64,000 nt of DNA. It comes from Streptococcus sp. bf_0095 (GTDB lineage Bacteria; Bacillota; Bacilli; Lactobacillales; Streptococcaceae). The position numbers and the translations under genes are program-made. The stretch is taken from positions 186,001 through 250,000 of the forward strand of contig NZ_RCYU01000003.1 of NCBI RefSeq assembly GCF_004166885.1, read 5' to 3'. Position 1 is the stretch's first letter. Each line of letters begins with the position of its first letter. Of the stretch, positions 37,716-48,212 are shown piece by piece. The notes beneath the pieces were generated by a model that saw only the letters and a list, made by a program, of their open reading frames with translations, was not told where the DNA came from and searched no databases.

Positions 37716-38809
37716 TTGAAAAACTCAAGCGTATTCATTATATGTTTTACGCTAGCCTAGTCTTTATGGGATTCCCATTTATCTCTATTTTATTGGGTGA
37801 GGTTCCCTACTGGCACTTCTTTTTAGCCCTCTTGTTTATTGCTTCCTATCTAGGAATCTTGATTACTGAAAACAAGAAGCTGATCTGGATTTGTTGGCTG
37901 TACCTCCTAGCCTATGTAGCAGGAAATACTCTTTTTATTAACGCCAACTATTTTTGGTTTTATTTCTTCATCAGTAACCTGTTAGTCTATCACTTTGAGA
38001 TTAGCGATTTTCGCTCTCTTTATCTTTGGACAGTTTTTCTATCGCAATTCCTACTTTTTGGAGTTATCTTTTTCAAACAGAATGCGATGGAGTATGAATG
38101 GGTATTTTTAATCATCATTTTCTTCTTTACCCATGCCATGACTTACGGCATGGTTCGGATTCGGATGATGGAAGAGTTGAAAGCTGACCATGCCAAGCAA
38201 AATGCCCAGATCAATCTTTTGCTGGCAGAAAACGAGCGCCATCGGATTGGACGTGATCTACATGACAGTCTTGGCCACACCTTTGCTATGCTCAGTGTCA
38301 AGGCAGACCTGGTTGATCAATTCTTAGCATTGGGTCAGGTTGAGAAGGCGCAGGAGCAGGTGCAAGAGATTCAAGCCATTAGTCAAGAGTCCATGCACCA
38401 AGTCCGAGAGATTGTGGAGAACTTGAAGCAGCGAACCCTGGCAAGAGAGCTGGAAACCGTCAAGCAAATGCTAGAAGTGGCGCAAGTCAAAGTGGAGATC
38501 CAAAACAATCTCGATACAGCTAGCATCTCGCCGGTTCTAGAGTCTGCTCTGGCCATGGTGTCTCTGGAACTAGCTACCAATATGATCAAACATGCCAAAG
38601 CGACGCAAGCCCTTCTCACTTATCGCTCCACCGAAACAGGGGTAGAAATGGTCGCAGAAGACAATGGTATCGGCTTTGATAAGGTCTCGGATAAGGACCT
38701 GCACTCAATCCGCGAACGGATTGCCTTGTTGGGAGGAGAGCTGGATATCAGTCATCAATACAAGCCGACCCGCATAGAAATACGGATCCCCTATCAAGAA
38801 AGGAAATAA
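37712..38809 (+). CDS. Sensor histidine kinase, DesK/HisKA_3 family
   Basis: 365 residues. About five to six N-terminal transmembrane helices with very short loops (to residue about 150), suggesting membrane-state sensing; HisKA_3 dimerisation with phospho-His184 in [18 protein letters not shown]; HATPase with N-box [12 protein letters not shown] and G-box DNGIGFD, and [13 protein letters not shown]. The gene order ABC ATPase, permease, kinase, regulator resembles the pneumococcal TCS11 locus as I remember it (also 365/199 residues). Probably responds to membrane or cell-wall stress and controls the linked transporter. Confidence 0.9.
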   Translation: MIEKLKRIHYMFYASLVFMGFPFISILLGEVPYWHFFLALLFIASYLGILITENKKLIWICWLYLLAYVAGNTLFINANYFWFYFFISNLLVYHFEISDFRSLYLWTVFLSQFLLFGVIFFKQNAMEYEWVFLIIIFFFTHAMTYGMVRIRMMEELKADHAKQNAQINLLLAENERHRIGRDLHDSLGHTFAMLSVKADLVDQFLALGQVEKAQEQVQEIQAISQESMHQVREIVENLKQRTLARELETVKQMLEVAQVKVEIQNNLDTASISPVLESALAMVSLELATNMIKHAKATQALLTYRSTETGVEMVAEDNGIGFDKVSDKDLHSIRERIALLGGELDISHQYKPTRIEIRIPYQERK

Positions 38810-38810
38810 G

Positions 38811-39410
38811 ATGCGCTTATTAGTTGCAGAAGACCAAAGTATGTTGCGCGATGCCCTCTGCCAGCTCCTGCTTTTGCAAGAGGATGTAGAAGAAGTCTTG
38901 CAGGCTGGAGATGGGCAAGAAGCCATTCGCTTACTCGAAACCCATCCAGTTGATATTGCTATTTTAGATATTGAGATGCCTATCAAAACAGGACTAGAAG
39001 TGTTGGAATGGGCCAAAAGTCAACAACCCCAGCTCAAGGTTGTCATCGTTACCACCTTTAAGAGACCGGGTTATTTTGAGCGGGCCCTCAAGGCCGGAGT
39101 CGATGCCTATGTTCTAAAAGAGCGACGCATCACGGACTTGATGGGGACCCTTCATACAGTTTTGGCAGGTCAAAAAGAATATTCTCCTGAATTAATGGAG
39201 GGAATCTTGACCCATCCCAATCCTCTAAGTTCTCAGGAGCAAGCAGTCCTAAAAGAAGTCGCCAAAGGAGCTTCCAACCAAGAAATTGCTGATCGTTTAT
39301 TTCTCTCTAACGGGACCATCCGAAATTATATGTCAGGCATTCTAACTAAATTGGATGCAGAAAATCGGACGGAAGCAGCAAAGATAGCCCAAGAAAAGGG
39401 ATGGCTATAA
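38811..39410 (+). CDS. Response regulator, NarL/LuxR family
   Basis: 199 residues. Receiver with acidic pocket (AEDQ), phospho-Asp53 in [12 protein letters not shown], switch Thr in VIVTTF and Lys in YVLKERRI; C-terminal LuxR-type HTH ([40 protein letters not shown]). Starts 1 nt after the DesK-type kinase and ends the operon. Its likely target is the operon's own promoter upstream of 35717. Confidence 0.92.
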   Translation: MRLLVAEDQSMLRDALCQLLLLQEDVEEVLQAGDGQEAIRLLETHPVDIAILDIEMPIKTGLEVLEWAKSQQPQLKVVIVTTFKRPGYFERALKAGVDAYVLKERRITDLMGTLHTVLAGQKEYSPELMEGILTHPNPLSSQEQAVLKEVAKGASNQEIADRLFLSNGTIRNYMSGILTKLDAENRTEAAKIAQEKGWL

Positions 39411-39417
39411 GCAAGCA

Positions 39418-39447
39418 AAGTTTCTAGGATTCCTAGAGACTTTTTTG
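39418..39447 (+). terminator. Terminator of the ABC/two-component operon
   Basis: AAGTTTCTAGGA / TCCTAGAGACTT followed by T-run. Confidence 0.85.
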
Positions 39448-39496
39448 ATTGGATTGTTCTTTTTTAGGACAACTCTCATTAATCGGATTTGGATAG

Positions 39497-39551
39497 AAAA
39501 TTCAGAAAATTTGTGATTTTTACTTGAATTATTTTCCAAAAATGGTATGAT
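39497..39551 (+). promoter_or_regulatory. ilvB promoter with CodY box
   Basis: AAAATTCAGAAAATT (39497-39511) matches the CodY consensus AATTTTCWGAAAATT at 13 of 15. It ends 12 bp upstream of TTGAAT (39524-39529), 16-bp spacer, extended -10 TGGTATGAT (hexamer 39546-39551). CodY with branched-chain amino acids would repress here. I see no T-box leader. Confidence 0.75.
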
Positions 39552-39595
39552 AGTAGCATGCTCATTTGATAATCAAAGAAACAGAAAGGAGAGAC

Positions 39596-41296
39596 ATGGA
39601 GAAAATTACCTTAGAAACTGCAAAGACAGGTTCAGAGCTTGTGCTAGAAACGCTTCGAGATCTTGGGATTGATACCATTTTTGGGTACCCGGGTGGAGCC
39701 GTTTTGCCCCTTTACGATGCTATTTATAGTTTTAAAGGGATCAAACACATTCTTGGCCGACATGAACAAGGGTGTTTGCATGAAGCGGAAGGCTACGCCA
39801 AATCAACTGGAAAGTTGGGTGTCGCAGTCGTCACTAGTGGACCTGGGGCAACCAATGCCATTACAGGTATTGCTGACGCCATGAGTGATAGTGTCCCTCT
39901 TCTTGTATTTACTGGACAGGTCAACCGTTCCGGTATCGGGAAGGATGCCTTCCAAGAGGCAGATATTGTTGGGATTACCATGCCGATCACCAAGTACAAT
40001 TACCAAGTACGAGAGACAGCAGATATTCCACGGATTATTACTGAAGCGGTCCATATTGCGACAACTGGTCGTCCAGGCCCTGTCGTCATTGACCTTCCAA
40101 AAGATGTCTCTGCCTTAGAAACAGATTATGTATTCAACCCAGCAATCAACATTCCAAGTTACCAACCGACCATTGAGCCAAATGAATTGCAGATTAAGAA
40201 AATCTTGAAGCAATTGGGCAAGGCTAAGAAACCAGTCCTTTTGGCTGGGGGTGGCGTTAGCTATGCGGAAGCGGCAGAAGAATTGGTAGCCTTAGCAGAA
40301 CGCTATCAGATCCCTGTAGTGACTAGCCTTTTAGGTCAGGGAACGATTGCGACAAACCATCCTCTCTTCCTTGGAATGGGTGGGATGCACGGATCCTTTG
40401 CGGCCAACATTGCCATGACCGAAGCGGATTTCATGATCAGTATTGGCTGTCGTTTCGATGACCGTCTGACAGGAAATCCAAAGACCTTTGCGAAGAATGC
40501 CAAAGTCGCTCATATTGATATTGACCCAGCAGAGATTGGTAAAATCATTGCAGTAGATATTCCAGTAGTTGGTGATGCGAAGAAAGCTCTACAACAGTTG
40601 TTAGCAGAGCCAGTGGTTCATACCAATACGGAGAAATGGGTTGAGAAAGTTACCCAAGATAAAAATCGGGTTCGTTCTTACGATAAGAAAGAACGCGTGG
40701 TCCAACCCCAAGCAGTTATTGAACGCGTGGGTGAGTTGACCAAGGGGGATGCCATCGTCGTGACAGACGTTGGCCAACACCAAATGTGGGCAGCTCAGTA
40801 CTACCCATATCAAAACGAACGGCAATTAGTGACTTCTGGTGGTCTAGGGACCATGGGATTCGGTGTACCAGCTGCAATTGGTGCTAAGATTGCCAATCCA
40901 GACAAAGAAGTCGTGCTCTTTGTCGGAGATGGTGGCTTCCAGATGACCAACCAAGAATTGGCAATCTTGAATGTTTACAAGATTCCGATCAAGGTCATCA
41001 TGCTCAATAACCATTCACTTGGGATGGTTCGGCAGTGGCAAGAAGCCTTCTATGATGGACGAACATCAGAGTCCGTCTTTGAAACCTTGCCAGACTTCCA
41101 ATTGATGGCGCAAGCCTATGGGATTAAGAATTACAAATTTGATAATCCCGAAACCCTTGAGAAGGATTTGGAAGTCATTACCGAAGATGTACCAATGTTC
41201 ATCGAGATTGACATTTCTCGGAAAGAACACGTTTTACCAATGGTACCAGCTGGTAAGAGCAATCATGAGATGTTGGGGGTGAAGTTTAATGCGTAG
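39596..41296 (+). CDS. ilvB: Acetolactate synthase large subunit
   Basis: 566 residues from ATG 39596 (AAAGGAGAG 2-10 nt upstream; an upstream in-frame start lacks a ribosome site). TPP enzyme: FGYPGGAVLPLYDAIY with the activating Glu in LGRHEQGCLHEAEGYA, FAD region GMGGMHGSFAAN, TPP-binding VGDGGFQMTNQELAILNVYKI with NNH. Condenses pyruvate to acetolactate (or with 2-ketobutyrate) for Val/Leu/Ile synthesis. Overlaps ilvN by 8 nt. Confidence 0.97.
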   Translation: MEKITLETAKTGSELVLETLRDLGIDTIFGYPGGAVLPLYDAIYSFKGIKHILGRHEQGCLHEAEGYAKSTGKLGVAVVTSGPGATNAITGIADAMSDSVPLLVFTGQVNRSGIGKDAFQEADIVGITMPITKYNYQVRETADIPRIITEAVHIATTGRPGPVVIDLPKDVSALETDYVFNPAINIPSYQPTIEPNELQIKKILKQLGKAKKPVLLAGGGVSYAEAAEELVALAERYQIPVVTSLLGQGTIATNHPLFLGMGGMHGSFAANIAMTEADFMISIGCRFDDRLTGNPKTFAKNAKVAHIDIDPAEIGKIIAVDIPVVGDAKKALQQLLAEPVVHTNTEKWVEKVTQDKNRVRSYDKKERVVQPQAVIERVGELTKGDAIVVTDVGQHQMWAAQYYPYQNERQLVTSGGLGTMGFGVPAAIGAKIANPDKEVVLFVGDGGFQMTNQELAILNVYKIPIKVIMLNNHSLGMVRQWQEAFYDGRTSESVFETLPDFQLMAQAYGIKNYKFDNPETLEKDLEVITEDVPMFIEIDISRKEHVLPMVPAGKSNHEMLGVKFNA

Positions 41297-41765
41297 AATG
41301 TTAACAGCCAAACTTCAAAACCGGTCTGGGGTTCTCAATCGCTTTACCGGTGTCTTGTCTAGACGACAAGTCAACATTGAGAGCATCTCAGTAGGAGCAA
41401 CAGAAAATCCGAATGTATCACGGATTACCATCATCATCGATGTTGCCTCTCATGATGAAGTCGAACAAATCATCAAGCAACTCAATCGCCAGGTCGATGT
41501 GATTCGCGTCCGAGACATTACAGATAAACCTCACCTAGAGCGTGAAGTGATTCTGATCAAGGTCTCTGCACCAGCAGAGAAACGGGCAGAATTGCTGGCT
41601 ATTATCCAGCCCTTCCGCGCGACTGTGGTAGACGTGGCTCCAAGCTCCATCACCGTGCAGATGACAGGAAATGCAGAGAAGAACGAAGCTCTCTTGCGTG
41701 TCATTCGTCCTTATGGGATTAAGAATGTTGCACGGACGGGTGCAACTGGCTTTACCCGCGATTAA
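41289..41765 (+). CDS. ilvN: Acetolactate synthase small regulatory subunit
   Basis: 158 residues. N-terminal ACT domain (LTAKLQNRSGVLNRFTGVLSRRQVNIESISVG) for valine feedback; C-terminal activation domain ending YGIKNVARTGATGFTR. Start lies within the ilvB end (ATGCGTAG), giving the coupled 1:1 synthesis expected for the holoenzyme. Confidence 0.96.
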   Translation: MRRMLTAKLQNRSGVLNRFTGVLSRRQVNIESISVGATENPNVSRITIIIDVASHDEVEQIIKQLNRQVDVIRVRDITDKPHLEREVILIKVSAPAEKRAELLAIIQPFRATVVDVAPSSITVQMTGNAEKNEALLRVIRPYGIKNVARTGATGFTRD

Positions 41766-41815
41766 AGCCCACCATTCAAAATAGTTACTACCGCCTAAGA
41801 GGCAATAAATAATAG

Positions 41816-42856
<1,041 letters not shown>

Positions 42857-42868
42857 TGAGGTGATGGT

Positions 42869-42897
42869 GAAGTTGGGAGAAATCCCAACTTCTTTTT
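42869..42897 (+). terminator. ilvBNC terminator
   Basis: GAAGTTGGGA-gaaa-TCCCAACTTC followed by T5; perfect stem. Confidence 0.92.
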
Positions 42898-42985
42898 CAT
42901 CAATAGCAGAGAAGGATTGGAAGGTATTTTCAACCATTTAGCAGAATCTGTATGAAGAGACGTGCCATATCGAACATTTTGGGTG

Positions 42986-43040
42986 ATTTTTCTGAAAATT
43001 TGGAAAACACGCTGAAATTTTTGCAGTCTTTTGATATAAT
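42986..43040 (+). promoter_or_regulatory. ilvA promoter with CodY box
   Basis: ATTTTTCTGAAAATT (42986-43000) matches the CodY consensus at 14 of 15. It lies 11 bp upstream of CTGAAA (43012-43017), 17-bp spacer, extended -10 TGATATAAT (hexamer 43035-43040). Confidence 0.78.
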
Positions 43041-43071
43041 TAGATGAAATAAGGAGAAGAAGAGGAAGACC

Positions 43072-44322
43072 ATGATAACATCGAAAGATATCATAAAAGC
43101 CCACAAGGTCTTAAAGGGTGTGGTTGTTGAGACTCCCTTAGATTATGATCATTATTTATCCGAAAAATATGGAGCAAAAATCTATTTAAAGAAGGAAAAT
43201 GCGCAACGGGTTCGTTCCTTTAAGATTCGTGGAGCCTACTACGCGATTTCTCAGTTGAATGAGAAAGAGAGAGAGCGAGGAGTAGTCTGTGCCTCAGCAG
43301 GGAACCACGCTCAAGGAGTTGCCTACACCTGCCGGGAGATGAAAATCCCAGCGACCATCTTTATGCCGATTACAACACCTCAGCAAAAAATTAGCCAGGT
43401 TCGTTTCTTCGGTGGAGAATATGTGACCATTAAATTAGTAGGAGATACTTTTGATGCTTCTTCTAAGGCGGCGCAGGAATATACTGAACTTAAAAACTGT
43501 ACCTTCATTGATCCATTTGATGATGCCAATGTCCAAGCGGGTCAAGGAACTGTAGCCTACGAAATTCTAGAGGAAGCTAAGAAAGAATCCATTGCCTTCG
43601 ATGCGGTGTTAGTACCAGTTGGTGGGGGAGGCCTCATCGCCGGAGTATCCACCTATATCAAGGAACAAGCGCCGGAAATCGAGGTTATTGGAATTGAAGC
43701 AGATGGGGCTCGATCGATGAAGGCAGCCTTTGAAGCTGGAGGCCCGGTAAAACTCAAACAGATTGATAAGTTTGCGGATGGGATTGCTGTTCAAAAGGTA
43801 GGCCAGTTGACTTATGAGGCAACGAAAAAAAATGTTGAGACCTTGATTGGCGTCAACGAGGGCTTGATCTCTGAGACCTTGATTGATCTTTATTCTAAGC
43901 AAGGCTTGGTTGCAGAACCAGCTGGAGCTGCCAGTGTAGCAGCCTTAGAAGTGTTGAGAGAGTATATCAAAGGGAAGACCATTTGCTGTGTGATTTCTGG
44001 GGGGAACAATGATATTAACCGGATGCCAGAGATGGAAGAGCGAGCTTTGATCTATGATGGTATCAAACACTACTTTATCGTCAACTTCCCGCAACGTCCA
44101 GGAGCTCTTCGAGAATTTGTAAATGATATCTTAGGACCAAATGACGATATCACGCGGTTTGAGTACATCAAACGAGCAAGTAAGGGGACTGGCCCAGTCT
44201 TGATTGGGGTTGCTTTGGCAGATAAGCATGACTATGCAGGTCTGATCAATCGGATTGAACAATTTGACCCTTCTTTCATTAACCTAAATGGAAATGAAAC
44301 CCTCTATAACATGTTGGTATGA
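43072..44322 (+). CDS. ilvA: Threonine dehydratase (threonine ammonia-lyase)
   Basis: 416 residues. PLP Lys51 in VRSFKIRGAYYAI, ASAGNHAQGVAY (PLP phosphate/Asn), VPVGGGGLIAG and VISGGNND; the C-terminal about 80 residues form one ACT-like regulatory domain (HYFIVNFPQRPGALREFVNDIL), typical of the shorter Gram-positive enzyme. Makes 2-ketobutyrate from Thr, the first step to Ile. Own promoter and CodY box. Confidence 0.95.
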   Translation: MITSKDIIKAHKVLKGVVVETPLDYDHYLSEKYGAKIYLKKENAQRVRSFKIRGAYYAISQLNEKERERGVVCASAGNHAQGVAYTCREMKIPATIFMPITTPQQKISQVRFFGGEYVTIKLVGDTFDASSKAAQEYTELKNCTFIDPFDDANVQAGQGTVAYEILEEAKKESIAFDAVLVPVGGGGLIAGVSTYIKEQAPEIEVIGIEADGARSMKAAFEAGGPVKLKQIDKFADGIAVQKVGQLTYEATKKNVETLIGVNEGLISETLIDLYSKQGLVAEPAGAASVAALEVLREYIKGKTICCVISGGNNDINRMPEMEERALIYDGIKHYFIVNFPQRPGALREFVNDILGPNDDITRFEYIKRASKGTGPVLIGVALADKHDYAGLINRIEQFDPSFINLNGNETLYNMLV

Positions 44323-44381
44323 TGGTTTCTTTAACAAAGAGTCACTTAAAAAAGTAATAAAATAAAAAGGAGAATCAGGAA

Positions 44382-45269
44382 ATGATTTGGATTTTTCTAT
44401 TGGCTATTCTAGTAGTTGGAGCTACTGTATTCATTAGCTCACTCTATGTGGTGAAACAACAATCTGTTGCGATTATTGAGCGTTTTGGGCGCTACCAAAA
44501 AATCAGCAACAGTGGGATTCATGTGCGTGCACCATTTGGAATCGATAAAATTGCTGCGCGTGTGCAATTGCGTCTCTTGCAAAGCGAGATTGTAGTCGAA
44601 ACGAAGACACAAGATAACGTATTCGTTACCATGAATGTCGCGACACAATACCGCGTAAATGAAAACAATGTAACGGATGCTTACTACAAATTGATGCGTC
44701 CAGAAGCTCAGATCAAATCTTACATCGAAGATGCTTTGCGCTCATCTGTTCCAAAGTTGACCTTGGATGAATTGTTTGAGAAAAAGGATGAAATCGCCCT
44801 TGAGGTTCAAAAACAAGTAGCTGAAGAAATGTCAACCTACGGGTATATCATTGTAAAAACCTTGATTACCAAGGTTGAACCAGATGCTGAAGTGAAGCAG
44901 TCAATGAATGAAATCAATGCTGCTCAACGGAAACGTGTGGCTGCCCAAGAATTGGCTGAAGCGGACAAGATTAAGATTGTTACCGCAGCCGAAGCAGAAG
45001 CTGAAAAAGATCGCCTTCACGGGGTCGGGATTGCAGAGCAACGGAAGGCTATTGTAGATGGTTTGGCAGATTCTATCAAGGAATTGAAAGACACCAATGT
45101 GAATTTGACAGAAGAACAGATTATGTCGATTCTTTTGACCAACCAATATTTGGATACTTTGAATAACTTTGCAGAAAAACAAGGTACCAATACCCTCTTC
45201 TTACCAGCAAATCCGGATGGCGTAGAGAATATTCGCACCCAAATCCTCTCAGCTTTAAAAGCTAAATAA
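44382..45269 (+). CDS. SPFH/Band-7 (stomatin-like, QmcA-type) membrane protein
   Basis: 295 residues. One N-terminal transmembrane helix (IFLLAILVVGATVFISSLY), then the SPFH domain (VVKQQSVAIIERFGRYQKISNSGIH, RLLQSEIVVETKTQDNVFVTM, ALRSSVPKLTLDELFEKKDE), and a coiled coil (about 180-245, AAQRKRVAAQELAEADKIK). Such proteins oligomerise and organise membrane proteins or proteases. 59 nt after ilvA; a TAATAAAAT just upstream may be its promoter. No NfeD partner nearby. Confidence 0.9.
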   Translation: MIWIFLLAILVVGATVFISSLYVVKQQSVAIIERFGRYQKISNSGIHVRAPFGIDKIAARVQLRLLQSEIVVETKTQDNVFVTMNVATQYRVNENNVTDAYYKLMRPEAQIKSYIEDALRSSVPKLTLDELFEKKDEIALEVQKQVAEEMSTYGYIIVKTLITKVEPDAEVKQSMNEINAAQRKRVAAQELAEADKIKIVTAAEAEAEKDRLHGVGIAEQRKAIVDGLADSIKELKDTNVNLTEEQIMSILLTNQYLDTLNNFAEKQGTNTLFLPANPDGVENIRTQILSALKAK

Positions 45270-45317
45270 CAAAATATCTGACTTTTTTAAAATTGTTCGT
45301 ATTTTCAGCTATTATGG

Positions 45318-45346
45318 TTGACAAAATATGCAAAAAATTTTATATT
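45318..45346 (+). promoter_or_regulatory. Promoter of the 71-aa gene
   Basis: Consensus TTGACA (45318-45323), 17-bp spacer, TATATT (45341-45346). Confidence 0.85.
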
Positions 45347-45378
45347 AGTATTGGAAATAATAATATAGGAGAAGAATC

Positions 45379-45594
45379 ATGGCTAAATCGAACTTCGAAA
45401 AAGTGGAATCAGTTGTTGGTTGGGTACGTGATAAAAAGATCACTGGCTATCGTATCAGTAAAGAAACGAACGCCCGTGAAATGTCTATCATTGCACTTGC
45501 GCAAGGTCGTGCAAAAGTGAAAAACATTTCGTTTGAAACTGCGCTTGGCTTGATCGATTTTTATGATAAGAATCATCAAAAATTCGAAAATTAA
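45379..45594 (+). CDS. Small HTH-like protein, 71 aa
   Basis: AKSNFEKVESVVGWVRDKKITGYRISKETN followed by SIIALAQGRAKVKNISFETALGLIDFY reads like a minimal XRE-type helix-turn-helix (helices 2-3 at about 22-45), but one helix short of a full domain. Near-consensus promoter, AGGAGAAG site and a very stable terminator show a dedicated transcript. A protein like this is conserved between ilvA and the amino-acid ABC genes in related streptococci, as I recall. Function unknown. Confidence 0.75.
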   Translation: MAKSNFEKVESVVGWVRDKKITGYRISKETNAREMSIIALAQGRAKVKNISFETALGLIDFYDKNHQKFEN

Positions 45595-45600
45595 ACTTAG

Positions 45601-45640
45601 ATATAAAAAAGAAGGGAAAAAGCTTCCCTTCTTTTTATAT
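45601..45640. terminator. Bidirectional-type terminator after the 71-aa gene
   Basis: A perfect 17-bp stem, ATATAAAAAAGAAGGGAA paired with TTCCCTTCTTTTTATAT around a short aaagc loop; A- and T-rich ends on both sides. Confidence 0.93.
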
Positions 45641-45748
45641 AGTATAAATCAGGATATCGTAGGAAAGTATCACTAGCTTACTTCATATCTATCAAAGGAT
45701 TTCAACAAGTTTATGTGTGGAATCGTGCTTTCAATTGATGGTATTTAA

Positions 45749-45786
45749 AAACTCCCTCATCGGAAGGATTTCCAGTGAGGGAGTTT
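45749..45786 (-). terminator. Terminator of the amino-acid ABC operon
   Basis: AAACTCCCTCA / TGAGGGAGTTT, perfect 11 bp, T-run on the minus strand beyond 45749. Confidence 0.88.
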
Positions 45787-45789
45787 GTT

Positions 45790-46530
45790 TTAGTTTAAGA
45801 AACGTTGTAAGAATTCTTTGGTCCGTTCTTCTTTTGGATTGGTAAAGATTTCTTTCGGATCACCTTGTTCAGCGATGACCCCCTTGTCCATAAAGATAAC
45901 ACGACTTGACACATCTCGTGCAAATTCCATTTCATGGGTGACCACGATCATGGTTAAGCCTTCTTTGGCTAAGTCTTGCATAATTTTAAGAACTTCTCCG
46001 ACCATTTCAGGGTCCAGAGCAGAGGTTGGCTCATCGAACAAAATGGCATCAGGATCCATAGAGAGGGCCCGAGCGATAGCGACCCGTTGTTTTTGTCCTC
46101 CTGAAAGTTGTTTTGGACGAGCAGCCCAATAAGGTTCTCCCATACCAACTTTCTCTAAATTCGCTTTAGCAATTTTCTCTGCCGTTTCTCTGTCCCGTTT
46201 TAGGACAGTTGTCTGAGCGACAATGGTGTTCTCTAAGACATTCAGGTTTTCAAAGAGATTGAAGCTTTGGAACACCATGCCCAATTTTTCCCGATAGTGG
46301 GTGAGATCGTAATCAGGATCGAGAACGTTTTGCCCCCGGTAGAGGATTTCTCCATCAGTCGGAGTTTCTAAGAGATTGATGGAGCGAAGGAAGGTAGATT
46401 TCCCACTACCAGAGCTCCCAATGATGGAGATCACTTCGCCCTTCTCAACAGAAAGAGAGATGTCCTTCAAAACTTCGTTTTGACCGTAGGATTTTTTTAA
46501 GTGTTTGATTTCAAGTATTTTTTCTGCCAT
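45790..46530 (-). CDS. Polar amino-acid ABC transporter ATP-binding protein (GlnQ-like)
   Basis: 246 residues. Walker [10 protein letters not shown], signature [15 protein letters not shown], Walker [14 protein letters not shown], switch His in [12 protein letters not shown]. The PAAT-family length and motifs fit glutamine/polar amino-acid import. Start overlaps the stop of the binding-protein/permease gene by 1 nt. With the fused upstream protein this two-gene operon makes a complete transporter (inferred glutamine or similar). Confidence 0.93.
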   Translation of the reverse strand: MAEKILEIKHLKKSYGQNEVLKDISLSVEKGEVISIIGSSGSGKSTFLRSINLLETPTDGEILYRGQNVLDPDYDLTHYREKLGMVFQSFNLFENLNVLENTIVAQTTVLKRDRETAEKIAKANLEKVGMGEPYWAARPKQLSGGQKQRVAIARALSMDPDAILFDEPTSALDPEMVGEVLKIMQDLAKEGLTMIVVTHEMEFARDVSSRVIFMDKGVIAEQGDPKEIFTNPKEERTKEFLQRFLN

Positions 46531-48092
46531 TATTTCACCTCTTTGACTTGCATTTGATTGGCACCAGTTGTATAGGTATCAGAATCTAAGCGACGTTCGA
46601 TGTAACGAAGGATACGGGTGATGGTGAAAGTCAGGATAAAGTAAATAACCGCAATAATGGTAAAGGTTGGGAAGTATTGGTAGTTTTGAGTTGCGACCGT
46701 ATTTCCTGTAAAGTAGAGTTCAACCACAGAGATCACATTCAAGACAGATGTATCCTTGATGTTAATGACAAATTCATTCCCTGTCGCTGGCAAGATATTC
46801 CGAACGACCTGAGGGAGAACGACCTTACGCATGGTTTGTCCATGGGTCATCCCGAGAGCAGTAGCTGCTTCAAACTGACCTGCATCAACCGCTAAGATCC
46901 CACCACGAACAATCTCACTCATATAAGCACCTGTGTTGATAGAAACAATAAAGATAGCGGCCCAGGTACGATCCAAGGAAATGTTAAAGGCTTGGGCTGA
47001 ACCGTAGAAAATAACCATGGATTGAACGATCATCGGAGTTCCGCGGAAGATTTCAATGTAGACATTGAGGAACCAGCCGAAGAATTTTTGCAAGGCAGCT
47101 AGAGCCTTGTTTTTAGAGGTAGGAGCAGTCCGGAAGACACCGATTAACAAACCGATAATCAAACCAGCAATGGTCCCTGTCATGGAGATGAGGAGGGTCA
47201 TACCAGTTCCACGTAAGAACTGTGGGCCATTATCTTTCAAAATCTTCATCATTTGGCTGAAGAAAGTCTGCTCATCATCGCTAGCATCGCTGGAAGCTGG
47301 TTGCTTCTTGATCATATCATCCATGAGTTTGACTTGGTCTTCAGATGAAATTTTCGCTAGTGCCGCATTGACTTGGTCAAGTCTAGCGTCACCCTTCTTC
47401 ATCCCGATAGCGATGGTCGCATCTTCTTCCCCAACTTCAAATCCTTTTTTGAATTGGATCATCTTAAATTTTGAATTAGCGGACTCAGCTGTCAAGGCTT
47501 CTGGACGCTCAGAAACATAGGCATCGATAACACCAGATTCTAAAGCTTGGCGCATTTGAGCAAAGTCTCCCATTGCAGTTTCTTGTTTTGCACCCTTGAG
47601 TTGGGAGATGAGCGAGTAGAGGTAGACCCCTTGTTGAGAGGTGACCTTGGCATCCTTAAAGTCATCTAGACTAGTGGCATTCGCATAGTTTCCATCTTTG
47701 CGGACCAGCATGACTGGCTCACTAGTATAGTAGCTATTAGAAAAGGCAACCTCTTTTTTGCGCTCAGCAGTAGGACTCATCCCGGCGATAATCATATCGA
47801 TTTTCCCAGAAGTGAGGGCTGGAATTAGTCCGTTCCAAGATGTTTTTACGATCAGAGGTTTTTTACCTAGTCCCTCAGCAACTTTTTTGGCGATTTGAAC
47901 ATCGTACCCGTTGGCATATTGGTTGGTGCCATCAATCTTCACGGCTCCATTTGAATCATCTTCTTGAGTCCAGTTGAAAGGAGCATACGCAGCCTCCATT
48001 CCAATCCGGAGATACTCATCTGCTTGGACAATATGGCTCATTCCCAGACACAAAAGTAGTCCGGTAAAGAGAGCATAAATTGTTTTTTTCAT
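46530..48092 (-). CDS. Amino-acid ABC transporter, fused substrate-binding and permease protein
   Basis: 520 residues. Signal peptide ([21 protein letters not shown]), SBP_bac_3 domain about 25-265 ([49 protein letters not shown]), short linker, then the PAAT permease (about 290-500) with [20 protein letters not shown] and the EAA loop ([21 protein letters not shown]). No lipobox is needed because the binding domain is tethered by the permease. Known in streptococci and lactococci for Gln/Glu uptake; substrate here not proven. Confidence 0.93.
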   Translation of the reverse strand: MKKTIYALFTGLLLCLGMSHIVQADEYLRIGMEAAYAPFNWTQEDDSNGAVKIDGTNQYANGYDVQIAKKVAEGLGKKPLIVKTSWNGLIPALTSGKIDMIIAGMSPTAERKKEVAFSNSYYTSEPVMLVRKDGNYANATSLDDFKDAKVTSQQGVYLYSLISQLKGAKQETAMGDFAQMRQALESGVIDAYVSERPEALTAESANSKFKMIQFKKGFEVGEEDATIAIGMKKGDARLDQVNAALAKISSEDQVKLMDDMIKKQPASSDASDDEQTFFSQMMKILKDNGPQFLRGTGMTLLISMTGTIAGLIIGLLIGVFRTAPTSKNKALAALQKFFGWFLNVYIEIFRGTPMIVQSMVIFYGSAQAFNISLDRTWAAIFIVSINTGAYMSEIVRGGILAVDAGQFEAATALGMTHGQTMRKVVLPQVVRNILPATGNEFVINIKDTSVLNVISVVELYFTGNTVATQNYQYFPTFTIIAVIYFILTFTITRILRYIERRLDSDTYTTGANQMQVKEVK

Positions 48093-48127
48093 GTAGTCTC
48101 CTCTTCCTTTATAAATAGTATCATCTT

Positions 48128-48156
48128 ATTGTACAGGAAATTGGTCTACTTTTCAA
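48128..48156 (-). promoter_or_regulatory. Promoter of the amino-acid ABC operon
   Basis: On the minus strand: TTGAAA (48156-48151), 17-bp spacer, TACAAT (48133-48128). Only about 50 bp separates it from the extended -10 TGCTATAAT (48182-48190) of the divergent DUF2207 gene. Confidence 0.75.
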
Positions 48157-48181
48157 ACCTGATAACCTTTTCATGAAAAAA

Positions 48182-48190
48182 TGCTATAAT
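48182..48190 (+). promoter_or_regulatory. Extended -10 promoter of the DUF2207 gene
   Basis: TGCTATAAT, 23 nt before the ATG, without a clear -35 box; the AAAGGAG ribosome site follows. Confidence 0.6.
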
Positions 48191-48212
48191 AAACCAAAGG
48201 AGTATAGGGGAA

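Noticed and set aside
39480..39600. T-box or leader-peptide attenuator in front of ilvB
   Set aside because: The leader after the -10 box is only about 40 nt, with no specifier stem or AGGGUGG element; CodY control explains the site better.
45713..45748. Mini-ORF starting MCGIV, the typical first residues of class II glutamine amidotransferases (GlmS/PurF)
   Set aside because: Only about ten codons before a stop, no well-placed ribosome site and no further homology; a chance match or an unprovable relic.
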